64,000 nt of DNA from Gnetum montanum (Eukaryota; Streptophyta; Gnetopsida; Gnetales; Gnetaceae): NCBI GenBank assembly GCA_015680685.1, contig MNCI01013765.1, positions 6,246 through 70,245 of the forward strand. The letters run 5' to 3'. Positions 37,004-49,480 of the stretch are shown here, one piece after another. Positions within the stretch are counted from its first letter, which is position 1, and every line of letters starts with the position of its first letter. A program made the translations under genes and the position numbers. The notes beneath the pieces are model-generated. The model was given only the letters and a program-made list of their open reading frames with translations. It was not told the DNA's origin and made no database searches.

Positions 37004-38230
37004 TGTTGGACCTAGAAAATTTAGTTGCTAGAACAAAAACTAGAATATCCTAGGCACCATAATAGTTTTAGCCTCGGATCCCAAAAGGCCTCTAGAAATG
37101 AGATCCAAGGTGTCTTGGACAGTATGGTTGATCACCTTGGGACTTACAAAAGTGTAAAATGGCCTCAAAAATGAAAACATAAATGTAAACGTATATCAAA
37201 ACAAAAATGTAAAAGTAAACAGAAATGGAACTGTAGATCTAGAATGGAAAAAGACAAAAATAAAAATGTGAAACACAAATCTACATAACAAATGAACTAA
37301 AACTCTATTTGAAATTTGAAAAATAAAGTAGTAGGTTCAAAAGAGTACAAATTTTGTGCTAATTGCACAAGAAGTTCCTTGAAGGAGCTTGAAGTCTATT
37401 GGAGCCTATGGCCTGCACTTTGAACTCCACGATCCGATTACTTCCTAACTCCAATTTCTAGCAACTCTGCATTAGTTTCCACCAAGATCAGCAATTGCTG
37501 TCACAAATGAGTGTTTCAACTTTGGTGCAATGGTATCACATAGGAATCACTATGCCCAGCATAGCTACCAGTTTCGACTACCAAAGGGGGTTCCAAGGTT
37601 ACAAGGACTCTAAGTTTTAAAAAATGCTTTCTTTCATTATGAAAAATATTGTTGTTTTCTCCATGTCATGGAATGAAATAAGGTGTTTATGCTTGGTTTT
37701 TATAGGAGTGGAATTGTTTACGCTTGGCTCTATTCACCACTATCATGATTACTAATAGATTGATGTCAATTTGTAGGTTACAACAGTTACACCCTTCACT
37801 GTAGTTGTCATTTATAATAAGTTTGGAATACACCATAGCCACCAAAGTCCATCTGTTTACTAGAAACAGTAAACAAACTTTTGTAACTATGCTAACACCA
37901 TAGCCACCAAAGTCCATCCATTTACTAGAAATAGTAAATAGACTTTTGTAACTATGTTAACACCATCCCAACTACATTGGTCTTGGTGAACTATGTTGGA
38001 ATTGTTGGAAAATGCTAGAAATGTTGGAAATTGTGGAAAATATTGAAAACTGCTAGTGATGGCCGAAACTAATAGAATTGATGGAAAATGCTAGCTATGC
38101 TACAACTACTGAAGTCTTGGAGTGACTACACTAGCCACTATTGGGAAAATGGAATTGGAAGTGGAAATGGAATGAGTTCAATTCCCTGGGCTCAAGTATA
38201 AGGATAGCAATCAAAACAAAAAACACTATC
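37004..38230 (-). mobile_element. Possible diverged family B-like LTR
   Basis: The left end TGTTGGACCTAGAAAATTT resembles the family B edge TGTATCGACCGAAATT. About 90 bases in, GGTGTCTTGGACAGTATGG and CTTGGGACTTAC follow the order of AGTGCCTTGGATGGTCTGC and CAAGGACTTCCC at 52370. A minus-strand TATA-like box lies near 37700. Downstream are short recurring words (GCTAGAAATG, ACCATAGCCACC), which also fits family B U3. No right end was found and similarity is weak, so this is tentative. Confidence 0.3.
37829..37965 (+). repeat. Tandem duplication of about 70 bp
   Basis: ACACCATAGCCACCAAAG...ACTTTTGTAACTATG occurs twice in a row with scattered substitutions. Confidence 0.8.
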
Positions 38231-39556
38231 GGTTATTGAGTTGTTTTATTTTATTTGGTGCTGCTTTTGGATTTGTTCCTGGAAGGTTTTTAACCTAGGT
38301 ACCACCCATCTGACAAATTTTTCAGTGATTATGGAACTTTTGTGATAACATATGATTCCTATGTTATTGTTGAGTGAGAAAACTTTTGCAACATGAAAGA
38401 AGAAAGTTCAAGTTCCTCCAACTCTGAATTTTATGAGTAATAAAATTTGTTTGCAACTATGCTAGTTTTTAACTAATGTTGTACAGTTAATTTGATTTTC
38501 AAGGATGGCCAATGACCATTACCTTCTTAATGCTAATTCAATTCTAGTTTCAAATTTTCATTACTATGGTTATGGGTATTTTTTATACAATCAAAATGTC
38601 TAAATACAAGTTTTTGTTTGCCAGCTTGGTAAATGATTAGTGAATCGATATCTTTGTTGTCTACCTAGGGTTCTTTTCTATTCCTAAAATGAATTATCAT
38701 AAAGAGTTCTACCTATTTTTAACTTAAAGAGTTCTACCTATTTTGCCTGGTATTTGCATATGTTCAACAATTGCTCCATAGTTGTATTTATCATGTTGCC
38801 TATTTGAGGAAGGAATTTTTCTTCCTTCAATCATTCAATTTTTGCATCTTTATTAAGACACAAAGACTTGGTTTTGAGTTTAGTGGCAACTATTTGAAAC
38901 TGATTAAGTTTTCACCTATTCACAAGTCCTCTTAAAAGCCATCTTAACCAGATAAATATTGACCCTGTATGTGATAATCCCTTTTTATCCAATATTAAAT
39001 TCAATAATTTATAATGAAGTTTTAAAAGCTTTAAAAGTTTTTTTTCCAAGTGTAAACACTAAGATGACTTGGTACTTAGAATAAATACATGCTTGGAGCA
39101 AATGGTGGTGTATGCCTAATACTTTGTTTTTTCCTTGTTCTTATATGCAAGTGGCTAATCCGCTTAACCAAAAAACTGATATGAAAATTAGTAAGTTGTT
39201 TGACTGTAGTGCATAGATGAGTAGCACTTCTAAATGCACTAAAAGAATATATTCACTTGACTTGCATTATAGTAATATTGATGCAAATAATTTGATTATA
39301 GGTACATTGATCTAATACAATTTATGACATGCACTTTTTTAAACCATGAACATTTTAAAATATACGTTTATGTTCTCCTCTATGAATTCACTTCAATTTC
39401 AATACAATAATAAGTGCAAAATTGAACCTGACATGGAAGATTAAACCTCGGCTTAAAATGCCAAAGGACTTAAATAGGATATTGCTAAAATATTAATTGC
39501 AAAATTTGTTCCAAAAGTTGCTTAACAAGATTATCATCATGCAAGTGAACAGTGGA
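38231..39556. other. Intergenic sequence upstream of the TPR gene
   Basis: AT-rich, without recognised elements or coding frames. The only detail is a short direct repeat near 38700-38745 (AAAGAGTTCTACCTATTTT twice). Confidence 0.4.
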
Positions 39557-39562
39557 ACTTAA

Positions 39563-39568
39563 TATAAA
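39563..39568 (+). promoter_or_regulatory. Possible TATA box of the TPR gene
   Basis: TATAAA lies 89 bases before the first in-frame ATG (39657), a reasonable distance for a plant promoter with a short leader. The frame is closed upstream by a stop at 39582. Motif only. Confidence 0.3.
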
Positions 39569-39656
39569 CGGCTATGATTTTTAGAGCTTCGTGGACAATA
39601 GCAATGATGTTCAGAAAAAGTTTGCAGCGCTGATTATCCAGAGCGTAGGTTCAGTT

Positions 39657-42600
39657 ATGGCCATGGATTGTGCAATTTCTATGACACCGTGTCCCTGCGC
39701 TGTGCAAAGACCAAGAGCCGAATTATGGAGCCCAAGAAACTTCAAAATTCATATTCTTCATCCTTGGCAATGGCGCTTCAAAATAAATGGTTCTGCAACT
39801 CTAATTTCTGCGTGCTTGAATGGAACCGCCCACAACTATGGCGGGTGGGCTAACACTGCAACTGGGCGTGATTCCCCATCAAAATCTTATCAACAATTTC
39901 AGTTTGCAGAATGGCTGGAATCTCCACAGAATCAGAAATCTGCGATCATTTTCGCATGTGGTACGTTTTTCGGACTGCTTCTTGCAACTGCCAGAAAACC
40001 CACAACTGCAACTTGCTTCTTCTTTGTTCCTTTTTGTGGGTTTTTTATGTGGGCAGTTTCTGATGATTTCCTCAAATTAGTTTCCTCCGCTGATCCACTG
40101 TTTGCAAACCGGAATTCATCCGCTTATGCCTTTTCTAGGACTCTATCTAGGCTGCTTGCCAGTTTTGTGGGTAAAAATCCCAAGTCAACATTGAAATCAA
40201 GAAAGGGAACTGAAAATTTTGTAGCAGTGGCTTCTGCAAATTCTGTTTCCTCTGCATCTGCTGAGGGAGGTACAACTCTGAATAAGGAGAAGCTGCACAT
40301 ACCTGACAAAGCTCAGGTTCTGCAAAAATTAGAGGCAGCAGCATCAAGGGAAATGGAAAAAATGGATGGAGTAAATGGTGAGATTTTCAAAGACAATGAG
40401 CTAGATGAAGCATATGGTCTTCAACAGCCAGTCACATACGCTGAAGAGCTTAGTTCATCTGGAAACAAACATGAGAAATTATCAGACAAAAGAATGGAAT
40501 ATGAGAAAGCATCAGGGGGCAACAAGGATGAAAATTTTCAACAATATTTGGACAAAGGATTGGCACTCTTAACCTCGGCTAAAAAGGGTCTTAACGAGAA
40601 AACTGAAATTAGGATCGTGGAAGACATGCTATATGAAGCAGCAGACCTGTTTTCCAAAGCTGCTGCGATTAACCCTTCAAGCTTGACAGTTATGGGACAG
40701 TGGGGTAACACTTTGCTGGTTCATGGACAACTGAAGCTCAAAATGAGCCAACGCTTAACGAGTTTGCTGTTTTCTAGGAAGGTCTCTGAGTTTAAGCATG
40801 AATCTGCTAAAGCCACGTTACATGACTTGTGTGAGGAATGCCAGAGCCTACTGGCTGGAGCAGGAAGCAAGTATAAGGCGGCATTATCCTTAGATAACAA
40901 GGATGTTAGGTCGCTGTATAACTGGGGGCTGGCTCTGTGTCTGCGGGCTCAGTTGGTTGCAGCTGGAAGAGTAAGAACTATTACCCCTTTTCTAACTATG
41001 TTTTATTCATTGTTTTTCTTTTTCTTTTGTTTTTTAAATAGAATATCAGTATAGGTATATGGGGCCATCATTGAGAGTGATGGTAAGTTTGTTTTTCATG
41101 TTATAAGACTTGGGTTAGAGTTTTTGCACAGCCACCTGAAAATTCATTGCTTTACTGGCTGTAGAAACATGATAACCCTTTTATACGGGTAAGAGCCTTG
41201 GGTGATAACCTTTTTATGGATCATTTAGATTGATTGTAAGTTGCTTTTTTTTTTCATGTTGTAAAATTTGGGTTAGAATTTGTGTAGAGTCACCTGAAAA
41301 GGGGTTAATCTTTCATTGCTTTACTGGCCCTTGGGAGGTGATAACCCTTGTACATGGGCAAGATCATTGGGGTTATGGATTTAAAAAATTCTTGTAAAAG
41401 GAATTCTGAAACTGCTCTGTAGATCCAAGAGGGTCTTAGTGGGCGTAAATAAAAATTCAGTTTCAGTATCATGTGGGTATGGAGATAGCTATTTAGACAA
41501 GTTCAAGTATGCTATTCCACCTTAAAAGTAGGCATTACTAAACTGCATGAACTTTTCTGAAAGGAAAATCTACCTGATAGCAATTGCTATGAGTAAATTT
41601 AGGAAGTCTTTGTAATCTATTTTGAAATTTGTTTACAAGTCAAGTGGTGTTACTAAATTTAGGGTATTCAAGGAGGCATTCTCCTATGAAAAGAACCAGA
41701 ATGCTTAATGGTGCTTTTAAGGGGAGGAGCCTTCCCAAAAGTTCAGTACTTTTAGGTTATATCAAGTATTTCAAATGAAAAAACTTCCCACCTCAAATAC
41801 AATCTCAAAAACATGGTGACTTCAGAAACGTCTGCAGCATTATCAAGACTGTAGGTTTTATTGTTTCAGTAAGGTTGGGGATGATAGGGAACTGGTGGCA
41901 CTGCATATTGTAAAAACTCTGCACTACTTACAAAATTATGAGAAAATTAGAGATTTCGTAGTCTTGAAATGGTATTTTCTGTATAGACCATTTCCTTTTA
42001 TGATGAGTCAGGAAATAATTGATATTAAAAACTTTTTATAGTAACAATATTTTAAGTACAAAAAATGGCTTATTTAAGAAAAATCTTAAACTTTCCTTCC
42101 TCTAAGCCTTGGCTGTTTTACTACATTATAGATCCCCTATCTTTTGCTTCTGTTATGATGCAATCTTTATAGCTTTTCATTATGCCTAGAAATTGCTGCA
42201 TTCTAGAACCTTGGCCTTGAGGGATAGTACATGAACTTTTCATATGCATTTAAAAAGCTATCTGATCAAACAAATTGTTACTGAGCTTAACAAACCCTTA
42301 ACTACATCTAATGCATTAGATTATCATGATTGAGGTTTTACAAATCATGGATCTGATGCGCTCTTGTTACAAGTTTGGTGTTTTGGATATGACCAAGGAA
42401 GGAAGATGTACATCAGTTTTGTCTGATTAAAAGTTTACCAAGACACTGAAAAGCCTAGTTCTTCCAAAGAGTATAGAAACCTGTGTTAGTTGAATCACTG
42501 AAGGATAGAAACATGAAAACATAAGCGGTAGCAAGTTAAAAACAATGAGAAACTGGACATGCATCTACAGATGATTTCTGTGCATCCATGGAACTGCCAA

Positions 42601-44788
42601 CCGAAAAATAAAAATAAAAAAATCTTTTCATTGCAGTGGCAGTTTCTTAATTTGTGACCGGTTGTGTGAATGTTATGTTTTTCCTTGATGTAGACAATTG
42701 TACATGTTCATGAAATTTCACTTTCACATGTGCTCTGGGTATGTGTTTGTTGTTTATATCTTTTGGGACGAAAAGCATTTGGGAAATGTCCTAGGTAGTT
42801 AGCCCCTGCCTTATCATTGCTGTTTTCTTCCCAACAAGAAAACAAAACCACCAGTTCTCTACTGGCCAGATCACAACGATTATCATTGACTATTTAACCT
42901 AGTATTAGCTATTCAATTGCACCATCACAATTCTGTAATAATGCGGCTATTACCCAAATTAGGGACTGTACAAGCATATCAGAGAGGAACCAAAATATGT
43001 ATATGGTCATGAAAGTCAACATGATGTTAATCTTTAACACGACTAGTAGGCATCCACTTTAACACTACTAGTAGGCATCTTGGATGGTAGTGTCTTTAGA
43101 ACTCTTAGGACCTTTTGCAACTTTTTAAGGTGAACTTTAATGGTTTATGCTATTTATCCTCTCTCTAATCTGTGAGAAATCAATTGCAACTGATAATGAA
43201 TCTAGTATAGATGGTACAACATGCTTGTCATCAAATAAAGCATCCATGAACCTAGCAGATGGTAGGACATATTTGATTCACTAGGATTTGCTAGTGAATT
43301 CTGGAAAGATGTATCATTGAAGCTCTCTGTGCAGCTCTTAAGTCTTTGCACTGTTTAGTCTGTGGCCACCAATTTGATCTGGGCATCTACGACCCTGCAT
43401 TGCATTTCATACCTGACCAGTATTAATGTGGGCTTAAAGACCAAATCTGCTAGGATAAGCTCTGGGCATATTGCATTCTTGCGCTGGTGCTGATCAGATT
43501 GGCAGATGATTCCAATCTTATTATGGCTGATTTGATGGAAGTCTGATGTCTAGAATGATCTATTCTATAGCCATAGTCCAATGCATTTGCCTGGGCTTTC
43601 TTTAGGTAATCAGAAGTATTAATGAATGATGTGGAGAGTACAGGTTGAACCTGCAAGTGGAATGTTAAAATCTTATTCAACAGAACATTTCTAAATTAGT
43701 CTGTTTTGACTCGAAAGTATGCTTCATGAAAGATTGAATATTACTTCATTTGTAATCTACCAGTAGTTAGGATCAAAACAACAAACTTGTGCAGATACAA
43801 GTGTTTTGCATGATTGGGAATGATAAATTGGGTGCATCAAAATAAAGGATATTCATTCCATTGCTAAGTGACTTTATATTGTTCTTCAAGCAAGAAACAT
43901 TGACCGGATGTTATTAGCTGTACTGTAAATTTTCCAATTTAAGGCTTACAGTAGGAAGTTAAATGATTGCTATATTAAATAAAACCAAATCGTTACACAA
44001 GAACCATGGGTGGTATTAAGTATTGGGGGTGATATGGACTTTGTATAAGAGTATTTCAAGATATATAGTCTACTTCCATGCTCGTCTTTTTTGCAACTTC
44101 CATGTAGATAATTTCAGGGAGCCAATCTTACAACCTTTCATTCATTGTAAACTTCAAGGGACGCAATGGTAAAAATAATGTCATCCATGCTAAATTGGAA
44201 CTATTTGCTTTTCAAGATTTTGAAATAGGATATAGCTAGTTTGCTTGTCATACTTCCTTTAAGTAACAGAAAAGTAACAAGATGAGCGATTTCTTGCATT
44301 TTGAAATGTAACATTTCCAGTTTCATACTTTGTGTAGAACTCAATTTTTTAATTAATAGTTTTTATGTAGGATTCTAAAGCAGCAAAACATGCAGACAAG
44401 TTATATCTAGCTGCAAGTAACAAATTTGAAGCAATGATGGGGATCAGTCAAATATATGCACCACAAGGTGCTTTTTTGCAATGACAATCATATTCATCAT
44501 ATTGTTAGTTGTCTTATGAATTTTTCATATATTATTTTATCTTACTTGATTTCAACCTTGAATTTGGAAAAACATAAAGCTTTGTGGAATTGGGGATCAG
44601 CAATGCATGATCGATCACGATTACGTCCAAACACCAACAAGGGCAAAATGAGGTTATTGTTGGAAGCTAAGAAGCTTTTCCAGGATGCACTCAAGTTCGA
44701 TCCAAGACTTACCCAAGCAGAGGTTGCCATGATTTCTTGTGCTATGGAGCTGGATGAACTAGAAGAGTACTGGTTGCATCAAGAATAG
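39657..44788 (+). CDS. TPR-repeat protein with N-terminal membrane segments, three exons
   Basis: Exons 39657-40970, 44371-44467 and 44580-44788 join in frame (539 residues, stop TAG 44786-44788). Donors AGA|GTAAGA and CAAG|GTGC and acceptors TATGTAG| and ATAAAG| fit plant introns of 3400 and 112 bp. ATG 39657 is the first ATG after the in-frame stop at 39582. The first ~90 residues are basic and Ser/Ala-rich, perhaps a plastid transit peptide. Residues ~96-135 hold two hydrophobic segments split by ARKP. A charged linker follows, then TPR-like helices from ~290 with three WG signatures (QWGNTLL, NWGLALC, NWGSAMH), ending near QDALKFDPRLTQAEVA. Such repeats bind other proteins. The C-terminal half resembles the plant HLB1-like TPR group from memory; the membrane segments argue for a plastid relative. 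No symbol is assigned. Confidence 0.85.
40971..44370 (+). other. Intron 1 of the TPR gene, with an internal duplication
   Basis: This intron is AT-rich and unremarkable except for an imperfect direct repeat of about 130 bp at 41081-41212 and 41234-41372. Its copies share TTTTTCATGTT, TTGGGTTAGA, CACCTGAAAA and TTCATTGCTTTACTGGC. The ORF running past 40970 into the intron is read-through of exon 1. No transposon was recognised. Confidence 0.6.
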
Positions 44789-47483
44789 ACTAGAGCTAGT
44801 TAAGTTTGCATACTAGGATCCCCAAATCTTTTGGAGCCTCACAGTAGATGTTAAAGGTTTTGGGTTTAAGGCTTCAGTCAACTCAATGCCATCTGCTAAG
44901 TACTTTACATTCTTCATCACCATTTTAACCTTATCCTAACAAAATGGGTTCAGCTAGATAAGACTTCACATTGTATGCATATTTTTATACCTCTAAGAGA
45001 TGGAAGAGAAGGGGCAGAATTATTTGTGTATTCAAGCACCTTTGGAGGGTGATGATTCTTAACCTTTAGTTGGCATCTGAATTTGTGCAACACTAAGTAA
45101 TTCATGCATATCTTCAAAATGTTGAACTAATGTACTTACTTTAATTTAAAAGACAAACATTTTGTACCATGTGATAAGGGAAACATTTCAATTGACTCAA
45201 TTCAAATAAGAAAATGATAATATATTTAATGACGTTCATTGAAAATGACAATGCAATTTTAATTTGAATAAGATAGGTAAAATCCATTTCCTTCATTTTC
45301 TTGTCAAAAAATTTATAAATGCAATAAAAACGTAAGCATTATATGCTAATGATGATATCTAGTTTGCATTTAAAGCCTTGCTTATCAAGTCATTTGCCTA
45401 CCTGATTAAATAATCTTAGGTATTATATTGGTTCAGCCTATGTTTCTAATAATTTGATGCAATGTGTCTCTAATAATTTGATGCAATGTGGTTTTTTCTC
45501 ATGAAATTCTCATGTAGTATTTCATTCTTTAATCCTAGCAAAAAACTCTCATACATTGTCATGGCACAGAAAACCATTAGTCTTCGTCTTACTACATCTA
45601 AACAATCCACTTGAGCTCAAAGTTTTATTTAGGATTTCATGTTTTTCCTTGTTCATTGACGGGAGTATAAATGTTTATTAGCATGCAAGGGTATCCACAA
45701 CTATTATGATTATCATTGAATTTTTATAGGATATCAATAGCTGTAGATGGAGGGATTGTCATTTGGAGTGATGGTAAGGTGCTTAGTGGGATGAACATTG
45801 TAGCTCTAAGTGATGATCCTTTTTTAATACCTGCAAATAGTCTCAAGACAACTAATAAAACTCTTTTGGGGCTCATCAGTGTTGATTTCTTATTTAGAGT
45901 ATGGGGACTCATTTTTTAGAGGCTTAACCTTGCTTTTTGGTTCCTTTGTACACATTTCTTTGGCTTTTCAAATTCTGGATGTTCCTATACAATGAATTCA
46001 CAGAGTACATTGAACTAATTTCATTTATGCTGCTTAAAGACCAGAGGATTGAGACTCCAAATAACCTTCACCATTATTATTTGCTTCCAAAAATATAGTC
46101 ATTTATTAGAGCATCTCACAAAAGTTGCATACTTGTGATAGATTTAGTTTGAAATTTCAAATTATTAAAAGGTATCAAAAATTTTTGAAAAACATATTTT
46201 TCATGTTAAAAAAGTAGTTAAGTATTTTTACCTAACTTTATACTTATATTATTAAATATTACCATTGTACCTTTTGTCCATTGTTAAAAGCTATGAATCA
46301 TCATTGTGAGTAATATATACTTTCGAAAACTTAACAAAAACAAATTAAAGAAAGGTGATTATTTAGTGTGAAAATAAATTTATTATAGTATTAAAATTTG
46401 AAATACTTCAGGTATAAAGATGAAAAACATTTTATTTTTTTTTTGCTCATCTTTGACTAACATTTGATTGAATTATGTTATTAATTGTAATCTATTGATT
46501 GCTTTCATTCAAATTGACCCTATCTGTTTGATGCATTACATTATTACATCATTGATGTTTTCAACTTTTTGTTGTAAACAATTATGGTGAGGGTCTCTAA
46601 CCATCCAACAAATCTTTTATAATTTCTTAGAGATAATAAAAATTTTCAATTTCCAATGTATATTAATTATTTTCTACCACCCATATTTCTATGCACAGCG
46701 TTCTCTTGAGCTGCTTTTAAAATTTTTGTGCACCGTGTTTAACGTAGGCGCGAGTTGAAATGAGTCGTCTTGATTGTATTAAATTTAGGAAGACGGTTCT
46801 GTTCTTCTATTCCTTTATCATTAAAAATCACTGTTCATAATCCATATCTGCCTCTAAAGTATAAATGTATCTTCGCTCCCTAACGAACGTTACCAAGTGC
46901 CCTCCTGTCAGGAAACAAGAATTAATAAACAAGCGCACACGATAGCATTGCGATTGTTTTGCGTCATTGTGCAGTGAACACTGCCACTATCAATAATACA
47001 CTTTAAAAATCAAGTGCTGCAATGGTACTTAAAAGCACATTAATGCAGAATTTCGCAATTAGTTTGCACATGTTTTAGTAAGCAAATTAATCTTAATTTA
47101 GTAGGCTTTTCTTTGCACTTTTACCTCTTTTGGGCAATATTTTATGTTCACCTCTGCATTTCCATTGCTTTTAGTGTTTTGGGGTAAACTTGAAAAGTAA
47201 AACCATGATCAACTAAATTGCCCAATCAGAGACTTCAAAGTCAAAGATGCTGCTGCTGGTTCGATTTGTATTCAAAAACAAATCCATGCTACTGTTTCAG
47301 CTGCATTTTTTGTTTTGCAAAACCTTTAAGAGAAAAAAAATTACAAGTTTTGGCGTACGTATTACAGTTTCCCGGCACCATGTTTAAGTCCAAGTGAAAA
47401 ACACAGAGCTTTTTGTTCTCATGTAAGCTATAACCAAGATTATGGAAAATTAATTACCATCAATTATCATCGCAACTCAACGA
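44789..47483. other. Intergenic region, no gene recognised
   Basis: AT-rich. A 25-bp unit (CTAATAATTTGATGCAATGTG plus flank) is duplicated near 45440-45490. The small ORF at 45716-45919 has no domain. Its first bases (TATCAATAGCTG...GAGTGATGGTAAG) resemble 41043-41087 in intron 1, which suggests a shared dispersed repeat. Confidence 0.45.
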
Positions 47484-47794
47484 ATGGAAGAAGAGTTGGA
47501 GGAGATTCGGAGAATGTATCTGGACGCGTGGAGTTTCAGGGAACCCTCGTTCAGAGAAGTCTGCGACGCGCTTGGGCAAGATTCGTTATCAAGCACAGAG
47601 CTTCTGTTTCTGGTAATGGCGATGATGATGGTAAGTTTAGGGTTAGTAGGGAGTTGCCTGTGAAGAGTGAGGAGAATTTGCAGCGTTGCTATCAGGGATT
47701 CCGGGATATCGTTACCAGGGAGAAGAAGCGGGAGCATGTACGCAAGCACGCTATGGAAATTACACGCATGCAGTTTCATACAGGAAAGTTTTGA
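47484..47794 (+). pseudogene. Possible small gene or gene fragment with a frame break
   Basis: This island is richer in G and C than its flanks and has coding-like content in two frames. From ATG 47484 the frame reads MEEELEEIRRMYLDAWSF and REPSFREVCDALGQDS, plausible amphipathic helices, then turns to low-quality sequence at a run of ATG/GAT triplets near 47613-47630. From there another frame gives NGDDDGKFRVSRELP, SEENLQRCYQGFRDIV and TREKKREHVRKHAMEI, ending at 47794. A one- or two-base indel, or an unrecognised intron, between about 47590 and 47620 would join them. I do not recognise the family. It could be a retroposed fragment. Confidence 0.4.
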
Positions 47795-47864
47795 GATTGA
47801 TAGAAATTTGTCAAGAATGATTCAGAAAAAAAAGAAGGGTTCTATTTCTGTGTCCAGGGGCTGA

Positions 47865-48300
47865 AAAAAACAAACAGAAGAGATTATCTGTTTTTTGATT
47901 TGCTTTTCGTTTTTGGATAAATTGGTATAGCACCTTGTTTTGAAAAGCAGGAATTGGTAAGCAAGTACTGTTTCAAGTCGAAACTCAAAACTCGGTTGCA
48001 GCAGCAGGAAAATGTTTTTGATGAAGGAATAGAATCTACAGATGGCAAAATATCCACTGATCATAGCATTATGTCATCAACAGGTTTAGATTTTCATTGG
48101 GCAATCAATAGGGTTTTTCTCTCAACTTTTTTAAGGGGTTAAGTAGGGCCATTATTTGCAATCCTCGGTGTAATTTCTAATAAGAGGTCAGGCTCTTGCA
48201 ATTACCGATAAGACGTTAGGATCTTGCTTTTTAAAGTAAGAATCAGCATTAAATCTCGGTAAGTCACAGGTTGAATTTTAAAGTTATTTGAGAAAAACTG
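47865..48300. other. Spacer, no gene recognised
   Basis: Short ORFs on both strands overlap here (47822-48142) without any domain. Confidence 0.35.
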
Positions 48301-48710
48301 CTTAAATTCATGTAGTCCCATTGATTCCAAGTTCAGGTAGATATTGATTCCCTGTAACCCCAGTTTCAGTTTTAAAAACACAGAGTGCTTGTTTTAAAAT
48401 CATCTTAGGATAAATTTTTGCCATAAGATAATCCACCGTCATTCAAATAATTGTTTTAAAAGCAAATTGCATTCATATTTATTTTGCCATTCTGTGGTCT
48501 CGCTGATTAATCGATTCCCAAGTTCAAGCAGATAAAAACTAGTTTCAGTTTCAAAAGTGCTTTTTAAAAAAATTTATTTGACCACAAATTTTGCAGTAAG
48601 ATTTTCTACACAAATTTTGCAGTAAGATTTTCTACAATTATTCAAATAATTATTTTAGAAGGCAAGTTGCATTCATATTTATTTTCCTAACATTCTATGG
48701 AATTTTTTGT
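48301..48710 (+). repeat. Imperfect tandem duplication of about 200 bp
   Basis: The blocks TCCAAGTTCAGGTAGATA, CAGTTTCAGTTTTAAAA, TTCAAATAATTGTTTTA and TTGCATTCATATTTATTTT recur in order about 200 bp further on. A 26-bp unit (ACAAATTTTGCAGTAAGATTTTCTAC, split here only by naming) is itself doubled near 48587-48638. Confidence 0.7.
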
Positions 48711-48835
48711 TTCAAGTTACTATGCCTCGAATTTGTTTAATGTTATTTAGAATTCAATTAAATATTTTTTGTGAATGGGATTTGCCTATTTTATTTATAT
48801 AATTTAATTTTTCCATTTCACAATTCATTTATTTT

Positions 48836-48880
48836 GGGGGGGGTGGTGGGTGGTGGGTGGTGGTGGGGGTGGGTGGGGGT
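48836..48880 (+). repeat. G-rich GGGTGG tract at the LINE 3' end
   Basis: About 45 bases of only G and T with many GGG runs separated by T, TGG or TGGT. It could form a G-quadruplex on the plus strand. It abuts the 3' end of the minus-strand LINE, where a poly-A tail would be expected. Confidence 0.8.
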
Positions 48881-49351
48881 TGTTGTCAGAGCCCAAAAAG
48901 AAGTTTTATTGAAATTAAAGGTGCATCAATTACAACAACTTGAATAAGTCATAGGGTTAAGGGGAAGGGAAAGCTCATTGTAAATGAAACTCAGGAAACG
49001 CCTTATAAATAAACGAGTATTAAAGGAGAAAACCCAAGTTGGGGCACAACCAAATGTCCACACATACTGGCTTGTTACAAAATAGAATGACTTAGAATTA
49101 GATGAGGCTAAGAGCTCTCAATTAAGGATAGAGAGAGTTCTAATGGTGACTCCACATAATGAAAAAGGAAAGCTTCTTTGTAGAGATTACTGATGATAAG
49201 TGTAACTGGAACACACAGGTCTTTCCCATAGCTACAAGAGATGAACCAATTGATGATTGTCCAGATTGAACTTGGATGCTTGAGATGTGAGTTAAAAATG
49301 GGTGAGTTGAAAGATCTACAACTTCTCCAACTAGGTGAGTAAACATTTATT

Positions 49352-49475
49352 AGAATAATGTCTTTTGAAATAAAACATTGCATCTTTGCTTCCAAATATA
49401 ATATAAAATAATAAGCCTAATAACTTTCCACAGAAAATTAAGATTAGCAGAAGTAATGTTCAAGAATCCAAATAT
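49352..49475 (-). pseudogene. LINE ORF2 C-terminal end
   Basis: The minus-strand frame reads IFGFLNITSANLNFL, then WKVIRLIILYYIWKQR and CNVLF before the stop, the last helix region seen after the zinc-finger domain of plant L1 ORF2. It continues in frame from 50298 once the solo LTR and one target copy are removed. Translating the ORF here without that knowledge gives a false start inside the LTR (49532). Confidence 0.8.
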
Positions 49476-49480
49476 GGCAT

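Noticed and set aside
45716-45919. Extra 3' exon of the TPR gene
   Set aside because: The gene closes with a stop at 44788 after its last repeat; this ORF has no matching domain and resembles a repeat seen in intron 1.
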